From positions 5,656,501-5,720,500 of the forward strand of contig JAHQIY010000001.1 in the NCBI GenBank assembly GCA_019054805.1: a DNA stretch of 64,000 nucleotides, given 5' to 3'. Of the stretch, positions 46,800 through 61,300 are shown piece by piece; position 1 is the stretch's first letter, and every line of letters starts with the position of its first letter. The notes under the pieces were generated by a model that saw nothing but the letters and a program-made list of their open reading frames with translations, had not been told where the DNA came from and ran no database searches. The translations under genes were made by a program, and so were the position numbers. This DNA comes from Brachionus manjavacas (taxonomy: Eukaryota > Rotifera > Eurotatoria > Ploima > Brachionidae).

Positions 46800-47500
46800 A
46801 ATACTAACCTTCGATCAAAGATTTTTTGAATTCGAAACTATTTACTATGCGTTCAGTTGCTTCCTTGATGTCTTCAGAGCAATGACTTCCATTCATTTAT
46901 AACATTCCAATTACTATGACTTCTTTTTTAAAAAGTTCATTAGTTAAATTAACTGCCAATACTAAGAAATCCAGTATTTGTTGATTCGTCCAGATAGCAC
47001 TAATTAGGCAAATGCTTTTGGCATTGTTCTTTAAAATTTGTGCATGGACGTTAACACTTGCATACCATATATTTAATAAAAAATACCATTGTTTTAATAA
47101 AATTTACCATAAATTTATTAAATCATATTAAAATAATATATTGCATAATATTTTTAATAGATAAACCACAAAAAAATATATTTATTACCAAATTTAATAA
47201 AAATAGATCAATTAAAAAAAAATATACCAAAAAGAACAAAAAATTACTCAATTTTTTTTTTTAACTAGTTACTTTATTTTGTTTACATTTTGTTGTTCGA
47301 CAAAAATAATATAAAGGTTTACCACACGTTTCGCACATTTTACTCACACTTCCAGTAGTTTTTTGTCACTTGCTCCTTGGTTCTGGAACTTTCAACGTTG
47401 AAAATCAAATTTTCTTCTGATTCTCTTAGATCAGACGGTTGAATTTGAAGACTTTTTAGAGTTTTAGCGGGAGCACCTCTTTTTTTTGTTATGTATCGGC
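46800..47500 (-). mobile_element. hAT transposase remnant (minus strand)
   Basis: From right to left: an N-terminal-like piece (TKKRGAPAKTLKSLQIQPSD, 47380-47500), then NNAKSICLISAIWTNQQILD (46960-47040) and MNGSHCSEDIKEATERIVNS (46810-46890), in the order of a hAT transposase but with several stops and missing the dimerisation end. Confidence 0.6.
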
Positions 47501-48357
47501 AAATTCAAGCCAATTGAGCTGAAATCCAGTAACTGAAGTCTAAACGAACACGAAATAACATGATTGCACTTGTAGTGTTTGAGCCAAAAATAATAATTTA
47601 GGTGATTTTTAATTTAAAAAAGTATACTTTAAATCAATTAAGTACAAAATCAGTAAAATTGATAATATTTTTATCAATTTATTATAAGATCATTAAAACA
47701 AATATTTTTTATTTGATATATGGATGTATTATTAAATTTATGGTATTTTTTTAACATTTAGTTATGAATTTGGTCAAGTCCTGATGCCGCTTCATTTTTG
47801 AATCCATAATTAATGCATTAAAGCAAATTGGATCTATTAATTACACTGATTTTAATTTTTAACGAATTCAGAGTTAGAATTAGTTATTTCTGATATTTTT
47901 TTATTTCCTTATTAAGATTTTTATTAATAGCAAATCATTATACCATAGTTAAAAAATGAGCATAATTATGAATGCACAAAATTAAGTTTAACATTTGAAT
48001 TAAATTTGATCTTAACTACAATTTGCCTGTCATTTTACATTTTTTTTTATTAAACTCAACAAGAGATTCAGATTTTAAAAATTTACAAAAAATTATTAGA
48101 TTTTTTTAGGACTAAGATTTTTTTATTATAACTACGTCATTAAATAAATCAAAATTAATCCAACAAGTTAACATTTAATAATTAACTCACACAAAATACA
48201 CAATCTCTTAAATTTTTTAGGAATTCTTGTTTTTAGAACAATTTACGTTAAATGTTCATAATTTAGGCAGCTTGAAGTTATGATTAATTTTTGATACTCA
48301 AAATGGTCAAATCAAGTTTTAATTATAAAATTAGTTGTTATTTTTTAATAGAAGCTT
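47501..48357. other. AT-rich, no gene seen
   Basis: Nothing recognisable on either strand. Confidence 0.35.
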
Positions 48358-48430
48358 GTATATTCAAATGTTTTGTGTGTTAGTGGTGTAAGCAGAGGGT
48401 CAAGGGTTCAAACCCATTGAGGGTTAAAAT
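48358..48430 (+). repeat. SINE family A, head only
   Basis: TGTTAGTGGTGTAAGCAGAG then GGTCAAGGGTTCAAACCC matches the head of 44196-44497, with B box GGTTCAAACCC at 48405. The A box is degenerate and the body is missing. Confidence 0.65.
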
Positions 48431-48831
48431 ATGTGTGTATATTACAGAGTTTATTTATTTTTTTAAACATACTATTTTGAATCCAAAAACATATATATTT
48501 GCATTAATTTCATTATCAAATAAAAATTTATTTAAAAATTGAAATTTGATTTGATCATTTTGTGAATTGAGAATTTTCATAAATTTCAGTGTCAAATTTA
48601 CTTAATTTAAAATATTTTACGTAAATTACTGTAGAAAACAAAAAGCGGCACATCACTCTAGTAGAAAAAATAATCAAGATTTTTTGAAGGTTGATGTCCT
48701 TAAAGCTATTTTTAAATAAATTTTTTGAATATAGACGGACACTGAGCATTTTTCTTAAACAACACCAATTAAAATAAAAAATTTAATCATCAATTGATTA
48801 ACTTTTGATTTAACTTGAAATAATAATATTC

Positions 48832-49170
48832 GGTTTTGTGAAATTCAGTACAAAATGATAAAAGAACAGAAAATAATTAAAAATTTTTTTAAAAAGATCT
48901 AAACTTAGCTCTGTAAATGCAACATAGGGCAACATTCAATGTTAATATCAAGGTCTGCTAAATTTGCAGGGTTAAGCAAACATTAAATTTCAATATAATC
49001 GAGCCTGGTGCATTTTGCACACCATTAGCAAAATTTTACAGTTGATGCAACTTTGAATGTTGCACCATGCTGAATTCACAGAACTAATTTTAGTCTTTTA
49101 GAAAAATTTATTCAATTTTTTTTTACTTTGTTCTGTTCTTTTGTACCTAACTTCACAACTTCACAAAACC
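48832..49170. mobile_element. MITE just upstream of CEP135
   Basis: Ends GGTTTTGTGAA...CACAAAACC are inverted and the similarity continues inward (GTACAAAA, AAGAACAGAA, GCAACATTCAA) for over 100 bp on each side. It is flanked by TAATATT (48824-48830 and 49171-49177), 7 of 8 bases of a likely 8-bp duplication. It ends 180 bp before the CEP135 start codon. Confidence 0.72.
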
Positions 49171-49351
49171 TAATATTTAAAAGTGAACAGTCCGTTCTTT
49201 ATTATATTAAGACAAAACTGATGTCCTCAACAAGACATTTTTATCTGTGAATACTAGCTTTTTTAATCGGTTGCTATCCGACAGTTTTTTTTAAATTCAA
49301 AAATAGTATGCCCAGACATCGATAGTTTTTATTGATCAAACCAAAAAAAGA

Positions 49352-52300
49352 ATGGACAGTACACTGCAAACATCATCGGTATCTTCATCAATATCCGAGC
49401 AAAAGTACATCAACTTGCGCAAGCGTTTGGACCAACTTGGTTACAGGCAAACTCTAGGCATCGAATCGTTGCCATTAATTGAAAAGCTGTTCAACGATTT
49501 GGTTCACACCACTGAAAGTCTGAAAAAAGCAAAGCTTGAAAAATCCAAAAATGCCGATTCGATGAACTCGAGCTTGAGAAACAGCTCAATGACATCTATT
49601 TCCAATGTGGACTTGGTCACGCCAAGCATCCAGGCCTACAAAGCAGACAATGGCAAACTTATCAAAGAGAATAACGAGCTTCATCTGCAGCTGATTAAGA
49701 TAAAAGACGAGCTCGATTTTGAGATCAAAGAGCTCAAGACAAAATTGTCCAAAAGTGAACACGAAAACTCTGATCTCAGATTTTTGAACACTCAATATTT
49801 GCACAAGCTGAGATCAATTGAAAAGGAATCGAAAGACAAGAGCAAAAAAATTCTCGATTTGCAGGAGAAAAATTTCCAAGCAGTCATTCAAACTAGCTCG
49901 GGTTCTGTTAGCAAGCAAGGCTTGTGTTTCCGGCGTCAACGGCTAGACATTGATTGCATGCTGCCTCCGCCAACCAAGACTTGCTCGACCACGTCACTAG
50001 CCTCAAATGGTTCGTCTGGCTCCAGTGGAATCGGACAATCCTGCGCTAGTGATCCATATGTTATTGACATGATCAAACTCGCTGATGAGCGCATTTTCCA
50101 ACTCCAGACAGAATTGGACAACTACAAGCAATCAAGTGAAATTTTGGAAAACAAAGTCTCTAATTACAAAACTCAGGTAAGTGATCGAATTTTTCTAAGA
50201 CCATGGCATTGTGAATTTTCATGTAATCCTTCCAAAAATTACAAAAATAAAATTCTTTTTCATTAATTTAAATTGACAAAATTGAGCTTTTCAAACTTAG
50301 ATGATGAAACAACAAAAAACTAAATTTATTTCACAAAATTCATCAAAAAAATTGATTTAAATTTGCAGGGAAACATTAATGATCAAATAAAATATCTTTT
50401 GATATTTTTTTTTTGTCTTTATGATCTATTCTAATTAGAAACTTTATTTTTCAATTCTAAATTAAAATAAAATTTGATTAAAAATGATCAATTTTTTTCT
50501 TTAAACTGGATTGTTAAATGAAACATGGTTTATTTCAGCTTTTAAAACTTCTGTAGTAGAACAGAAAAATCTGTAGTACAAAATCCATATTTTTATAAAG
50601 AATTTAAATTTTTTATCGGAATTTTTGTATGAAAATTCACAATGCTTAAGACCATCTGCTGGATTTTATTCAAAAGCTGTTTTTTTGGTCAAGTGTCTGT
50701 CATAAAATCTTAAAAAAAGGCGATAAAATCTGAAGTGAATATTTTTTATTTTAAAAATTAAAATATCTAAAAAAAAATTGAGGGTGAAATTTTTTTAAAA
50801 TAAATTTTCATTTGACATAAGACGTAAAAAAATTTAAAAGCACACAAAATTTACAATTTACACACAAAATGTGCAAAATTAATAGACTTGAAACTTGGAG
50901 AAATAGAGCTTGAAGATAGAAAAAACACTCAAAATGGAATTTGTGAATCGATAAAATACTGTTTAGAAAACTTAAAATAAAGAACCTCTGAATTTAAATT
51001 ACTTGTATAAGTTCACTTTTAGTGATAGAGGGCCCTGAAGTATTAAAAGATATTACCTTAGACCCAGTCAGTTTGGATCCGTATACTCTCGGAGTGCACT
51101 TGGGAATTCCATTTTAGAAGTGTTGGTAATGGGTGCAGCGGACCTTGTTACTATGATGCCGACCTGTGTCTGTATTTTGTAATTAGTTAAAAAAATAATG
51201 AACAGACAAACACAAAAAATTCAAAATTTTTAAATGTAAAAATAGAATTAAATTAAAAACAAATCTAAATGAAAAAAAAAGTAGCCATTTGAAGGCAACT
51301 TGTATACTAAATTCAGATTTGCTTAAAAGTCATAAAGTCAAAGTCAAGTCAAAAGACTTTAGTATTAGTAGTTGTAGTTTTCTGCGACATGTCTAAACCC
51401 TTGTAGAACAACACAAGCTATATTTGGTTAGCTTGTTGAAGCATTGCTGCTTATAACAGAATTTCTTTATACTCGCTACTTACGTCTTTCGACGCCATTA
51501 TTTATAGCCCCTAGACTTGCGAGTACTGACACGTTCCCATAGAGAGGTAATCGCTGTTCTAATGCCAGGCTCCATTTTTTAGATGAATGGCAACAACCAT
51601 CTAGAGAAATGATATGGTGATGAAATGACCAGGTGGCAAATAAAAAAAAAACACTGAAAGCACAAGCTCGAATCCATAATTTATTTTTTTTTAACGTTAC
51701 ATTTCTTTAACTTGACTAGGATTCGAACCCGGACTCTCAGTCGCAATTAGCTGCTGTTGTTTTACCCACTACACTACCACCTCTCTCAAGCCAAAAGACT
51801 TGACTTGATTTTTTTTAATTTTTTTTTTTTAAAGTCTTTTGACTTGACTTGAAATTTTTTTTAAATAAATTTTTTGCAGTTCGATGTAGTTATTAAGGCG
51901 GCCAAATAAATTTTCTATTTAAAGAAAATTTCAAGTCAAGTCAAAAGACTTTAAAAAAAAAAATTAAAATGACTTTTTTTCTGACTTTCGCGCAAGTCTG
52001 ATTAAATTTAAATTTTAAACAAGAAAAATAAAATTTTGTGTTTTGTCAGAAAAAAGTCTTTAAAGAAAAGCATTGCTTCAAAAGAATTTTCACAAGTCAG
52101 ACAAAGAAAAATTTTTGATCGAATTTCAGATCTAAAAAACGATTTCAAATGTGCATTACAAAAAAATTCTAATTATAATTAAAAAGAGGACCCGTATAGA
52201 AAAAAAATATATTCCACCTTTAGCTCAAGAATTTATGGGATTTTATTTTTAAACACGTTTATTCGTATTCCATCTCGATTATTAGATATTTAAAAGATGA

Positions 52301-55300
52301 ATCGGGCTCCTTTGAAGTAGAAAAAAGACATTATGAATTTTAGGGAATAAAAATAAAATTTTCTGTCTAAAATTATTAAATTTTTTTTGTTTTGTTATTC
52401 TTTTTTTCTACTCAAGCAATTTTAAGACAATATTAGTAGTAGTAGTTTGAACAATATTTAAACAGTGCCAAAAAAATGAAATTTGGGTGAAGTTAGAACT
52501 CTAGGTTTTAAAATAAAAAATAGAAGTTGTGTGAGGAAATCGAATTTTTGGTTATTACAATACTTAAATTAAAATAAAATGAAATAATTCTAATTGCATG
52601 CTTTTAGAGAAAATATGCCAAGCAACTGATTGTTTCGTTAATAAAATCAAAAATGGATAATTCTGGAATATCATGTAAATATGATCGGTAAAATCCGAAG
52701 ATGCTTAGTGATGGGAATTATTACATTATAATAAAAAATTTTGAATTTTATGTTACTATTTAAAGATTTTAACTTAAAAGCTAAATCGAATCAAAATTTA
52801 AATAATTATTGCTTGCAAAAAATTAGTCAAACTTTTTTTTTGAATTCGACTATATATTCAAATATTTGATTAAAAAAAATATCACTTATATCATTCAATA
52901 TTAATTTATTAATTTTTTTAAAAAATTAATAAAAGTTAAAATAATAATAAATTGATAGTCCACATACGACCTAAAAAGAGAAATAGAATTAAATAGAAAA
53001 TTTTTATTTACTTTTACGAGAGAAATTTCTCGTTTCAAATATTATTTTGACCATTCTATTGGAAAATTAACCTTATATAATGATAGCTAACTTATTATTA
53101 TGTGTTCTTTAATAATGCATTAAATTTATTAGCTATTAAAATTGAGACTTTAATAAATTTCGTACTCTAAAAATCTTCATAAAAAAAAAAATAATGAATT
53201 CATATTAGTTGAAAAATTAAAAAAAAAATTGTGTGGACTTTATTTTTAAACAAATTTCTTGGGCTAGTTTTTTTTGTGGCATCAAATATCAAAATCAAAT
53301 TTTAATATTTAAAACCCAAATGTGTGAAAAAAAGTAAAATGTTCATGCATATACTTACAATAACTCACTTTAATATTTGAATATAGTACTTTTATAAATA
53401 ATTGTCTTTATTTTTTAGATTACATAATATATATTAATTTTTTTACAACTTAAAAATAAATTTTAATTAAAAAATTAAGAAAAGAAAAAAACATTTAAAT
53501 TCATTGAAATTCATTCATTCAAGTTTTTCTTACAAGAAACGTTGTTTGTACAGTATGTTACAAAAAGTCAACTGATCAACAGAGATGGCAAATTGCATGT
53601 TTTTTGAAAAATCAGACAAAGACTAAAAGAGAAATAGCCGAGTTAACGAAATAATGAACAAAAAACAATCAAATAGAAAAAAAGCTTGATTCTAACTTTT
53701 TGTGACATACTGAACAGAAATATTCATTAAATTATTTAATCAACACTTATGATTAAAAAATTTTAAAATCAATTTTTAATAAGAATTTTTCAATATAATA
53801 AATAAAATAAATCAGTCAATTAAAAAATCTATACTAATTTCTTTTTCTTTTATTTTTATTATTCTGGCACAGGAGCAACAGGTAAAACCTTGTTATGTTT
53901 TAAAATTTAGATAATCTAAGTCGAATTTGCTTTTCTTTAATTTCAATTATATTTTTCGAATTTTGATTTGAAAATTTTTAAATATTTATTCAGGGCTTAT
54001 TTTAAAAAAAATCAAAAATTCATTTATTCACAGTTTCTTGAATTTTTTTGAAAAAAGTTTTATTTTTAAAATTTTGAAATTTCTAAAAAATAATCTATTA
54101 GAGAAATCTATTTGATCTAAGTAACTTTTTTAAGTCAAATCAGTCTATAAAAATAATAATATTATTATCGAAACCACTAAGGCTTCGGTGACTTGTCTTG
54201 TCCTCTTCTGTTCTCTCTCTTCTGTGAGTTCTTCTGAGCAGCCATCTTAGCTATTCCTTACTTCTAGCTGGTTCTTCTTTACTTTCCATACTCAGTGCGT
54301 GGCAAAGCTGCCGTGAACGAATGGTTTCCATTAACGAGAGTCTATTAAATTGTTTTTATAAGTTTTTTTGGTGGGTTTTGAAAAGTGAATCAAATCAATC
54401 AGTCAAATCAGTCTTAAAAGTGAATTAACTTTTCACTTAGCAATTGAGTAAATATTTGGTTTTAATTTTCAAAAAATTAAACTCTTTCAAAGCAATAGAT
54501 AAAATCTTTTATTAAAAAAATCATTTGTTTACTTTATGATCTTAAAATAGGTGACTAAAAAATCAACCTTTATAATAAAAATAAAAGTTTTATGCTAAAC
54601 AAATAAAGCATTTTTAACGAGTTTCATTCGGGTCTTAATAAGATGTTTCAAATCAGAAACCATATCAATTTTCATTGTCTAAATAATTTTTTTTTTCTAA
54701 TTTTCTTCAAATAAAAAAATAAACAACCTCAATCAATTGAACCACTTTGAATGAATTTTTTTCTATTGTCAAGGCTTAAAAGCGGAAAACTCTTCACAAA
54801 TCGCCTCACTCAAGCTTCTATAGAAACAAATTTGATTTTGAATTTTTTTTTAAATTATTAATTGGCCGTATTAATCAACAACTAGAAATTTAAAAATGAA
54901 AAACATAACCAATACTTAGGAGGCTTTGAATTGATGGCTTCATTGTATTCTTGGTTCCATACTTTTTTTACCATTCATTTTCTCCTATAAATATAGTAAA
55001 CTAAATTGTTCATTTATATACAAGCAAAAAATAATGATCCCGGGGCCAATTGCCGCTCTACAGTCCCTAGCCCACAGTTAACCCACTTAGATTGTTTAGA
55101 CCGCAGCGTTCGCACTAAAATCAGTCAACAATCAAAAATTAAATATTTTCTAATTTATATTTTATATCTACAAATTTTGAATTTAATTTACTAAAATAAA
55201 TTTTTATTTTTCTGGTTGCTAAGCGAATAAGAACGACCAATCGATTCACAGGCCTTAGAACTAAAAAAATTTATTTTCACTATTAAATCCTTAAATACAT

Positions 55301-58300
55301 AATTTTTGAAGAAAAAAAAAGTAGAAAATTAGCTTGTTCGATGTCGAATTCGTTTAAAAATTATTCGCTTAGAGCGCACCGCTCACTGGCACCTTTGGAC
55401 ACCAGCAATCCAAATTTTAACAAGTCAGTGAGTCCGATAAGGTCCAGTGCTGTCAAAGCGAGAACAGCAAGTGCTAAGCCCGCTGCGACCAAAAAGACAC
55501 CAGCTGCAAAAAAATCCTCGGGCAGTCGATCTGTAGGTCGCCTGTCTTAGTTCTGAAAATTTAAAAAAATTTTTTTTTAAGATTGAGAATCGCGACAGAG
55601 AAATTGAACGCCTCAATCGCTTATTAGATGGAGGACGTTCGTTTGAAGCCGTGTCCATGGAGGCCAACATGAAAAATAGTGAAAGACTTTTGGCTCAGCA
55701 GAACATGCAGGCAAGCTTTTTTCCCAAATAGCTCCCCAAAGTCAATTTAACTAATTGGGTTTATTTAAGATTGAATTCCTACAGGAAAAAAATCACGAAT
55801 TAGAACGTCAATTGCAAGAGGTGCTCAGAAACGACACGAAAAGAAACGATCGGGATTTCGATCAGTGCCAGGTAATGCCTACTTACTTTTTAAATCTTTT
55901 TCAAAATAAACCCCTGTTGCCATAGAAACTAATTGTAAAAGTGATATTCTTTAAGCCTATTTAATACTAGATCAATAAAGTGTTCTAAAGTCTTACAATA
56001 ATCTAAATCGTTAAGCTATATTTTTATACTAATTAATATCTGACTTATATTGATGACTTGACTTATCCTGACATTAGTAGCTATAAAATTATTTCTATTA
56101 ATTTTTTTTTTAAATGTGAGTAGATAAATTAATATTTTTAAAAAGATAATTTCATTTATTCAAAAAAAAATATAAACAAAAAAATGAAATGAGAGTTTTT
56201 CTAAAAAGATTTTTATTTTTTAAAAAAGATACAGATAAATCAATTTATTAATACTTTATTTATTCAATTGAACACGCACCCTATTAGGAGAGGTAAAATT
56301 AAAAAAGATTGAAAAAAAAGCTGTTAAATTATTACATTTTAGAAGGTCATTTAAAGAAAAGGAATAAAAAAAATAAAAAAATAGCTACACTTATTTATTA
56401 TTATTTCATTTAGTATCATTTATAGTGTTTTAACCTAATATTGTTCATACAGAGCTCAATGGAATCAGAAATACCATCGTTTGAGATTAATGCTATTTTT
56501 AAAGGCTTTTTAAATTCAAAATTTTTTTTTGAAATGATTGAAAATTTGTTTTGAAGTATTTTGAGAGTAAGGCTTGGTCAGATGAAAAGGAGTTTTTCGA
56601 TGGTGTTTCAATAGTCGTGTTGATAAAGGATAATTTTTGAAAACAGATAAGTTCATCAAAATTTAAATTTTTTTAAATCTTCAGATGTGACATGCTGGTC
56701 TTAGTCTAAACATTTTCATAATTAGATTATTTTGGAGGGCATTAACACTAAATGACTCTTTTTCGATTTTTGGCCGCTAAAATCTAAGTCAATTTTTGCT
56801 TTTTGGGCAAAAATTTTTTTTTCAGCATAAAAATAAGAATAACTTTCTAAATTAATTAAATTGAAATAAAAAAAAATTTCCTTTGTTAAAAATACTAGAA
56901 GCACCAAAACGAGTCATTTTTACTCGTTTTTTAATTAAAATTTTGAATTTATCTACAAAATCAATAGATGAGTCACAAAATATTAATAAAAATATTAAAT
57001 CATTGCTACCTTAAAAAATATTTAATTTTATTAAAGCATTCAAGCCAAAAACTTTAATTCCTCAGCCAAAACATAGAAAAATTAAAAATGATTTTTTTGT
57101 TGTGTTTTTGAATACGGTGAATTTTATTTAGATTTAAAAAAAAAGAATCGATTAAAAAAAATTTTTTAATAATGTTTTTTTTACTTAAAGTAGTCATTCT
57201 CATTTTTATTATTTGATGAATTTTTAAAAAATAAATTCACAAAGGTTAAAATACAAACATGAAAAAATTTACTGTTTAATAATTTAAATCTTTTTCTACT
57301 AAAATATGGAATTATTTTGATGAATACTTTTTTTATCATCATTTTAATTTTTTTTAAATTTATTCATATTGCATTATAATGAGAGACATTATATCAACCA
57401 GGCTTCTAAGAAAAAAGACCATGTTAAATTTATTTTAAAAAATTGATAAAAATCATATTAAATTTGCATTTGAAAATTTTTTAAATTTTATTTTTAGTAT
57501 GAGATCGAAAAATCTCGAGAAGAATTAAACAATTTGGACAATGCTGTTCATCAATTGGAAACTGTAAGTAAAATTATTTTGAACATATGAAAATAGCACA
57601 AACAAATATATTTTAAATGAGCTAAATTTAGGTTGTTACCAGTCAGCTGGGTAATATTTTTTAGTTATTTTGACAATAATATATAATTTATATTATATAA
57701 ATTATAAAATTTTTCATCCCGTTAAGATTTAAAGATTTTCTCCTAAAAAAATAAATAATTTCATAATTTTCGAGTGGAATTAAACCCTTATAATAACCGA
57801 TTATAAATTATTAAAATACACCTGTAAAAAATAAAATTTGGTTACTATTAAACTTAAATAGTAACTTACAATTGAGGTTTTAGGGATTTTATCGATTCGA
57901 ATTTTCATACTTTACAAGAACCGATCCAGTTTATTAATTCTCAGTTATTCTAAATAAGAAGTGTTATTAGTTTTAGACAAGAAATTAAAGTTTTTTTTAT
58001 TTTTTATTTAAATTAAAGCTAAATTAGCCGACGCAAAAGCCAAGAAATTAGTAAATTTTTTAAGTTTTCTTGTTAAGTTAGCTAAAATCTTTAGGGAAAG
58101 TTGATTCTTTTAATAAAATTTTAATTTTTTAAATTAATTTCTTTTAATAATGAAAGATTAGATTTAATTTAATTTTTAATTATATCAGAAATGATAGGAT
58201 TTCTATAATCCCTTTTTGGATTTAATAAATCACGCATTTCATTTCTAAAGTTAATATTAAAACTTTATTTTTAATTATTCTAATCATTTCCTTAATATTT

Positions 58301-61300
58301 TATCTTTATAACTGAATTAATAATATCAAAACACTTTTTTAGTTCAAATAATTAACTGATTATTTATTTCTATAAACGTCTTTGGGGATAGAAGAATTTA
58401 AAAAATAGAGAAATTAAAGAAAAAGTTTTTGATTTAATTGTTTTTAAATTTTAAGATTTAAGTTAAATGTTGATGGTAATTTTGCAGATTATCTCAATCG
58501 ACTTCTTAAAATCTTAAAATTGAATGATTATCTCAAAAATATATCTCTCCATTAAGCTAGTATTTTTTTTTTACTGCAATGTGAATTTTGAGTATAAAAT
58601 TATATTAAAAAATTTCGCAACTAAATTTTTAAATATATTTAAATATATAAATTCTTATTATTTAATTACGAATAAAAGGGCCAAAAAACCCTTGGGATTT
58701 TAAGACTGGTAAAAACGACAAAATCCTGTTCGCGAAGTTTATATGAATTTTTCACCCAGTTTAAAATATAAACACCAGATCGAAAGATTAAGTTAAAACT
58801 AAATTTAAAATAAATAGGTTATCCCATTTAATTATAATCATCATTTTTAAATTCATATTTCAATTCATATATTCAAATATCAATTTATATGTTTTTATTT
58901 GCAGATTCGTGTCTAAATAAAAGGATTCATATCCTTATTCACCATATAATAATAATAATAATAATAATAAGCTACGGCAAGCAAGCTTGCGGAGGTGGTC
59001 TACTAGGAGATCGCCTATGGTAGCACACTACGCAATTAAAGGAAAATTACAGAAATAAGAGAAACTGATAAGATTTTGCAATCTAATAGACATAATTGGT
59101 AACTTTGATACACAATACAATACAAAAAAAAAGTCAAAAAATTAGAAGAAATTGAGAGGGGTTCATGATAAAGAAATTAAGAAGAAATATAAATAATATT
59201 ATTATGTGGTAAAAACTTGGTGGCCGGCTTTAAAAGCATTACTTATATTTTACACAAGAATCACTGAGTTAGCAGTTATTTTGTGTTACAATTTCTAATT
59301 TTTATGAAAAAAATAAATATTTCCTTAATTTTTTCATTTTTCTCTCAAAATTTCATAAAATTTTCAACAAAACAAAATTTTAGAATTAATCAAACTATCA
59401 GGTGAATTATCTTCAGCTAGGTAATAAATTCAGTTAAATTTTCCTCTATTTTTTTTTGTGTAACTTTAAATTTTGGTAGTCCCTTAAACCCGGATTAGGT
59501 TTCTGCCACCTAAGATACGGATTTTTACCACCTAAAATTTTAAAAATCTACAAAGCGATTATATGGTAACACAGCCTAAATGTATTTAATGTAAATTCGG
59601 TGACGTAATTTGAAAAACCGAAATATATCAGTCTTTTATTTTTTTTTTTTTAACAAACCACATATTCTTGTAAATCTTGAAGAGAGGAATCCAAATATAT
59701 ATATGAAATATTTTTAAAAAATTTTTAAACCTTTTTTTTTAATTCAAAGTTTTTTTCGGCTAATTATTAAGATTAGTAATTATTTTTGATAAATTTTTGA
59801 TCCGATGACGGAACAAGTTTGAATTGACCTTATTTGCTTATCGTTTTCAGCGGGTCTTGATTAATAGAAAATAATTTTACTAGAATTTTAAGATAGCCGA
59901 TGGGCCCGTTGTCTAATGTTGTTATTTTTTATGGGTTAAGAGGTTAATGAGGTATCACCTCAATACCCAAAAATCCCACCCATTTACCCCTAAAAATAAA
60001 ATATTTAACAAAATTAGACTGAAAGGACAAAAATGATCACAATGACGTCATTTTTCATGAAAAATTTAAAATTTTGTTTCTCCTGTTTTTACAAAAATAA
60101 TTTGATTTTATTTGATAAAAATATTCATTCTGTATTATCAAAAATCGTCAATATATTATAAAAATGAATCAGAACAAACAAAAAGAAGTTAAAAAAAAAA
60201 AGTATTCGATGGAAGATCTTAATAACGCAAAAAAGGTGTTTTTGAAAAAAAATTTAACACTACTCAGGCTTTAAATTTATACAACATTCCGAGACAGATC
60301 TTTTAAACTAATCTTTTTAACTAGAAAAAAATCAAACATAAAATTTATTTTGAATTCGTTAATAATTCGTTTAAATTGTTTTCTAAATAGTTATGTTGTA
60401 GCGTATATTTAAAAGAATAATAATAAAGAATATTTTAAATATTTATATTTTTAAAAATAACAATTAAAATCCTTTTTTTAATTATTATCGGGCTAATTGG
60501 GTGAATTCGGTGAATATTCTGGAAAAGAGGTTAGTTTTGGGGCAAAATATATATGGTTTTCGGGGTATTTCGGTTAACCCAATTATCCCTATTAGCCCTA
60601 ACATAATTAACCGCAGGATGTAAATGGGTGAGTCAAAAAAATAGGTCTAATTCGGTGACAATTTTTGGAGTTTTCGAACAAAATGGGATCGTTTTATGCA
60701 ATAAAAAAAATAGGTCACCCGGTAAGGCTCATTTACCATATATCATAAGATTTCTGGAAAAAAAATATTTAATAAATTATTTCTTTAAGAACTTAACAAG
60801 TTTAGTTTTTGATTTAAAATTAATTTTAAATAACTAAATAAATCAAAAATCAAACTGTTTTTTACATATTATGTTATCAATGTTTAAGGCTCCATACGGG
60901 ATGTAATCAGGAATTGTAATTAACATGTCTTGGGTAAAATTGATAATTAAAATTTTTGATAGGAGAATATTTAGTAAATTTTTATTTTACAATTTAAATT
61001 TGGAAAAATCCGGATCCGGTGATCCGAAAAAAATACGGTGATGGTAAAATTCCGTATTTTACCTCTTTTATTTTGACACCAAAAAAATTCCCACTTCCTA
61101 AAATTGAAGCCTAAAATTTAATAAATAAAGGAAAAGAGATCAATGAGCAACGAAATGTACGCACTAAAGAGCCAAATAAGCGAAAAAAACCATGAGATAA
61201 AAAATCTGCACGAGCTGATCGAAAAGATCCAAGAGGATAAGTCCAAATTGACCAAGAAAATATCCAAGCTGCTTGAGAACGAACGCGACATGGTCAAAGA

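Larger units (their letters stand above)
50177..55340. other. CEP135 intron 1, left part
   Basis: AT-rich with a SINE (51400-51790), a hairpin repeat (51795-51975) and a Tc1-type MITE (53551-53712). Two GC-richer patches, 51020-51180 and 54170-54350, look like repeats but could not be identified. At 55030-55110 a further GC-rich patch includes ATGATCCCGGGGCCAATTGC, possibly the 5' leader of the next feature. Confidence 0.45.
57564..61130. other. CEP135 intron 4
   Basis: Holds an AAT microsatellite (58943-58970), a dispersed repeat (58965-59060) and a transposase fragment (60162-60300). Around 59925-59995 and 60480-60725, G/T-rich repeats with the word GTAAATGGGTG in opposite orientations may be ends of the same element. 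Confidence 0.45.

Noticed and set aside
51715-51790. A tRNA gene on the minus strand
   Set aside because: Same reasoning: exact promoter boxes but no cloverleaf, and a non-tRNA body follows.
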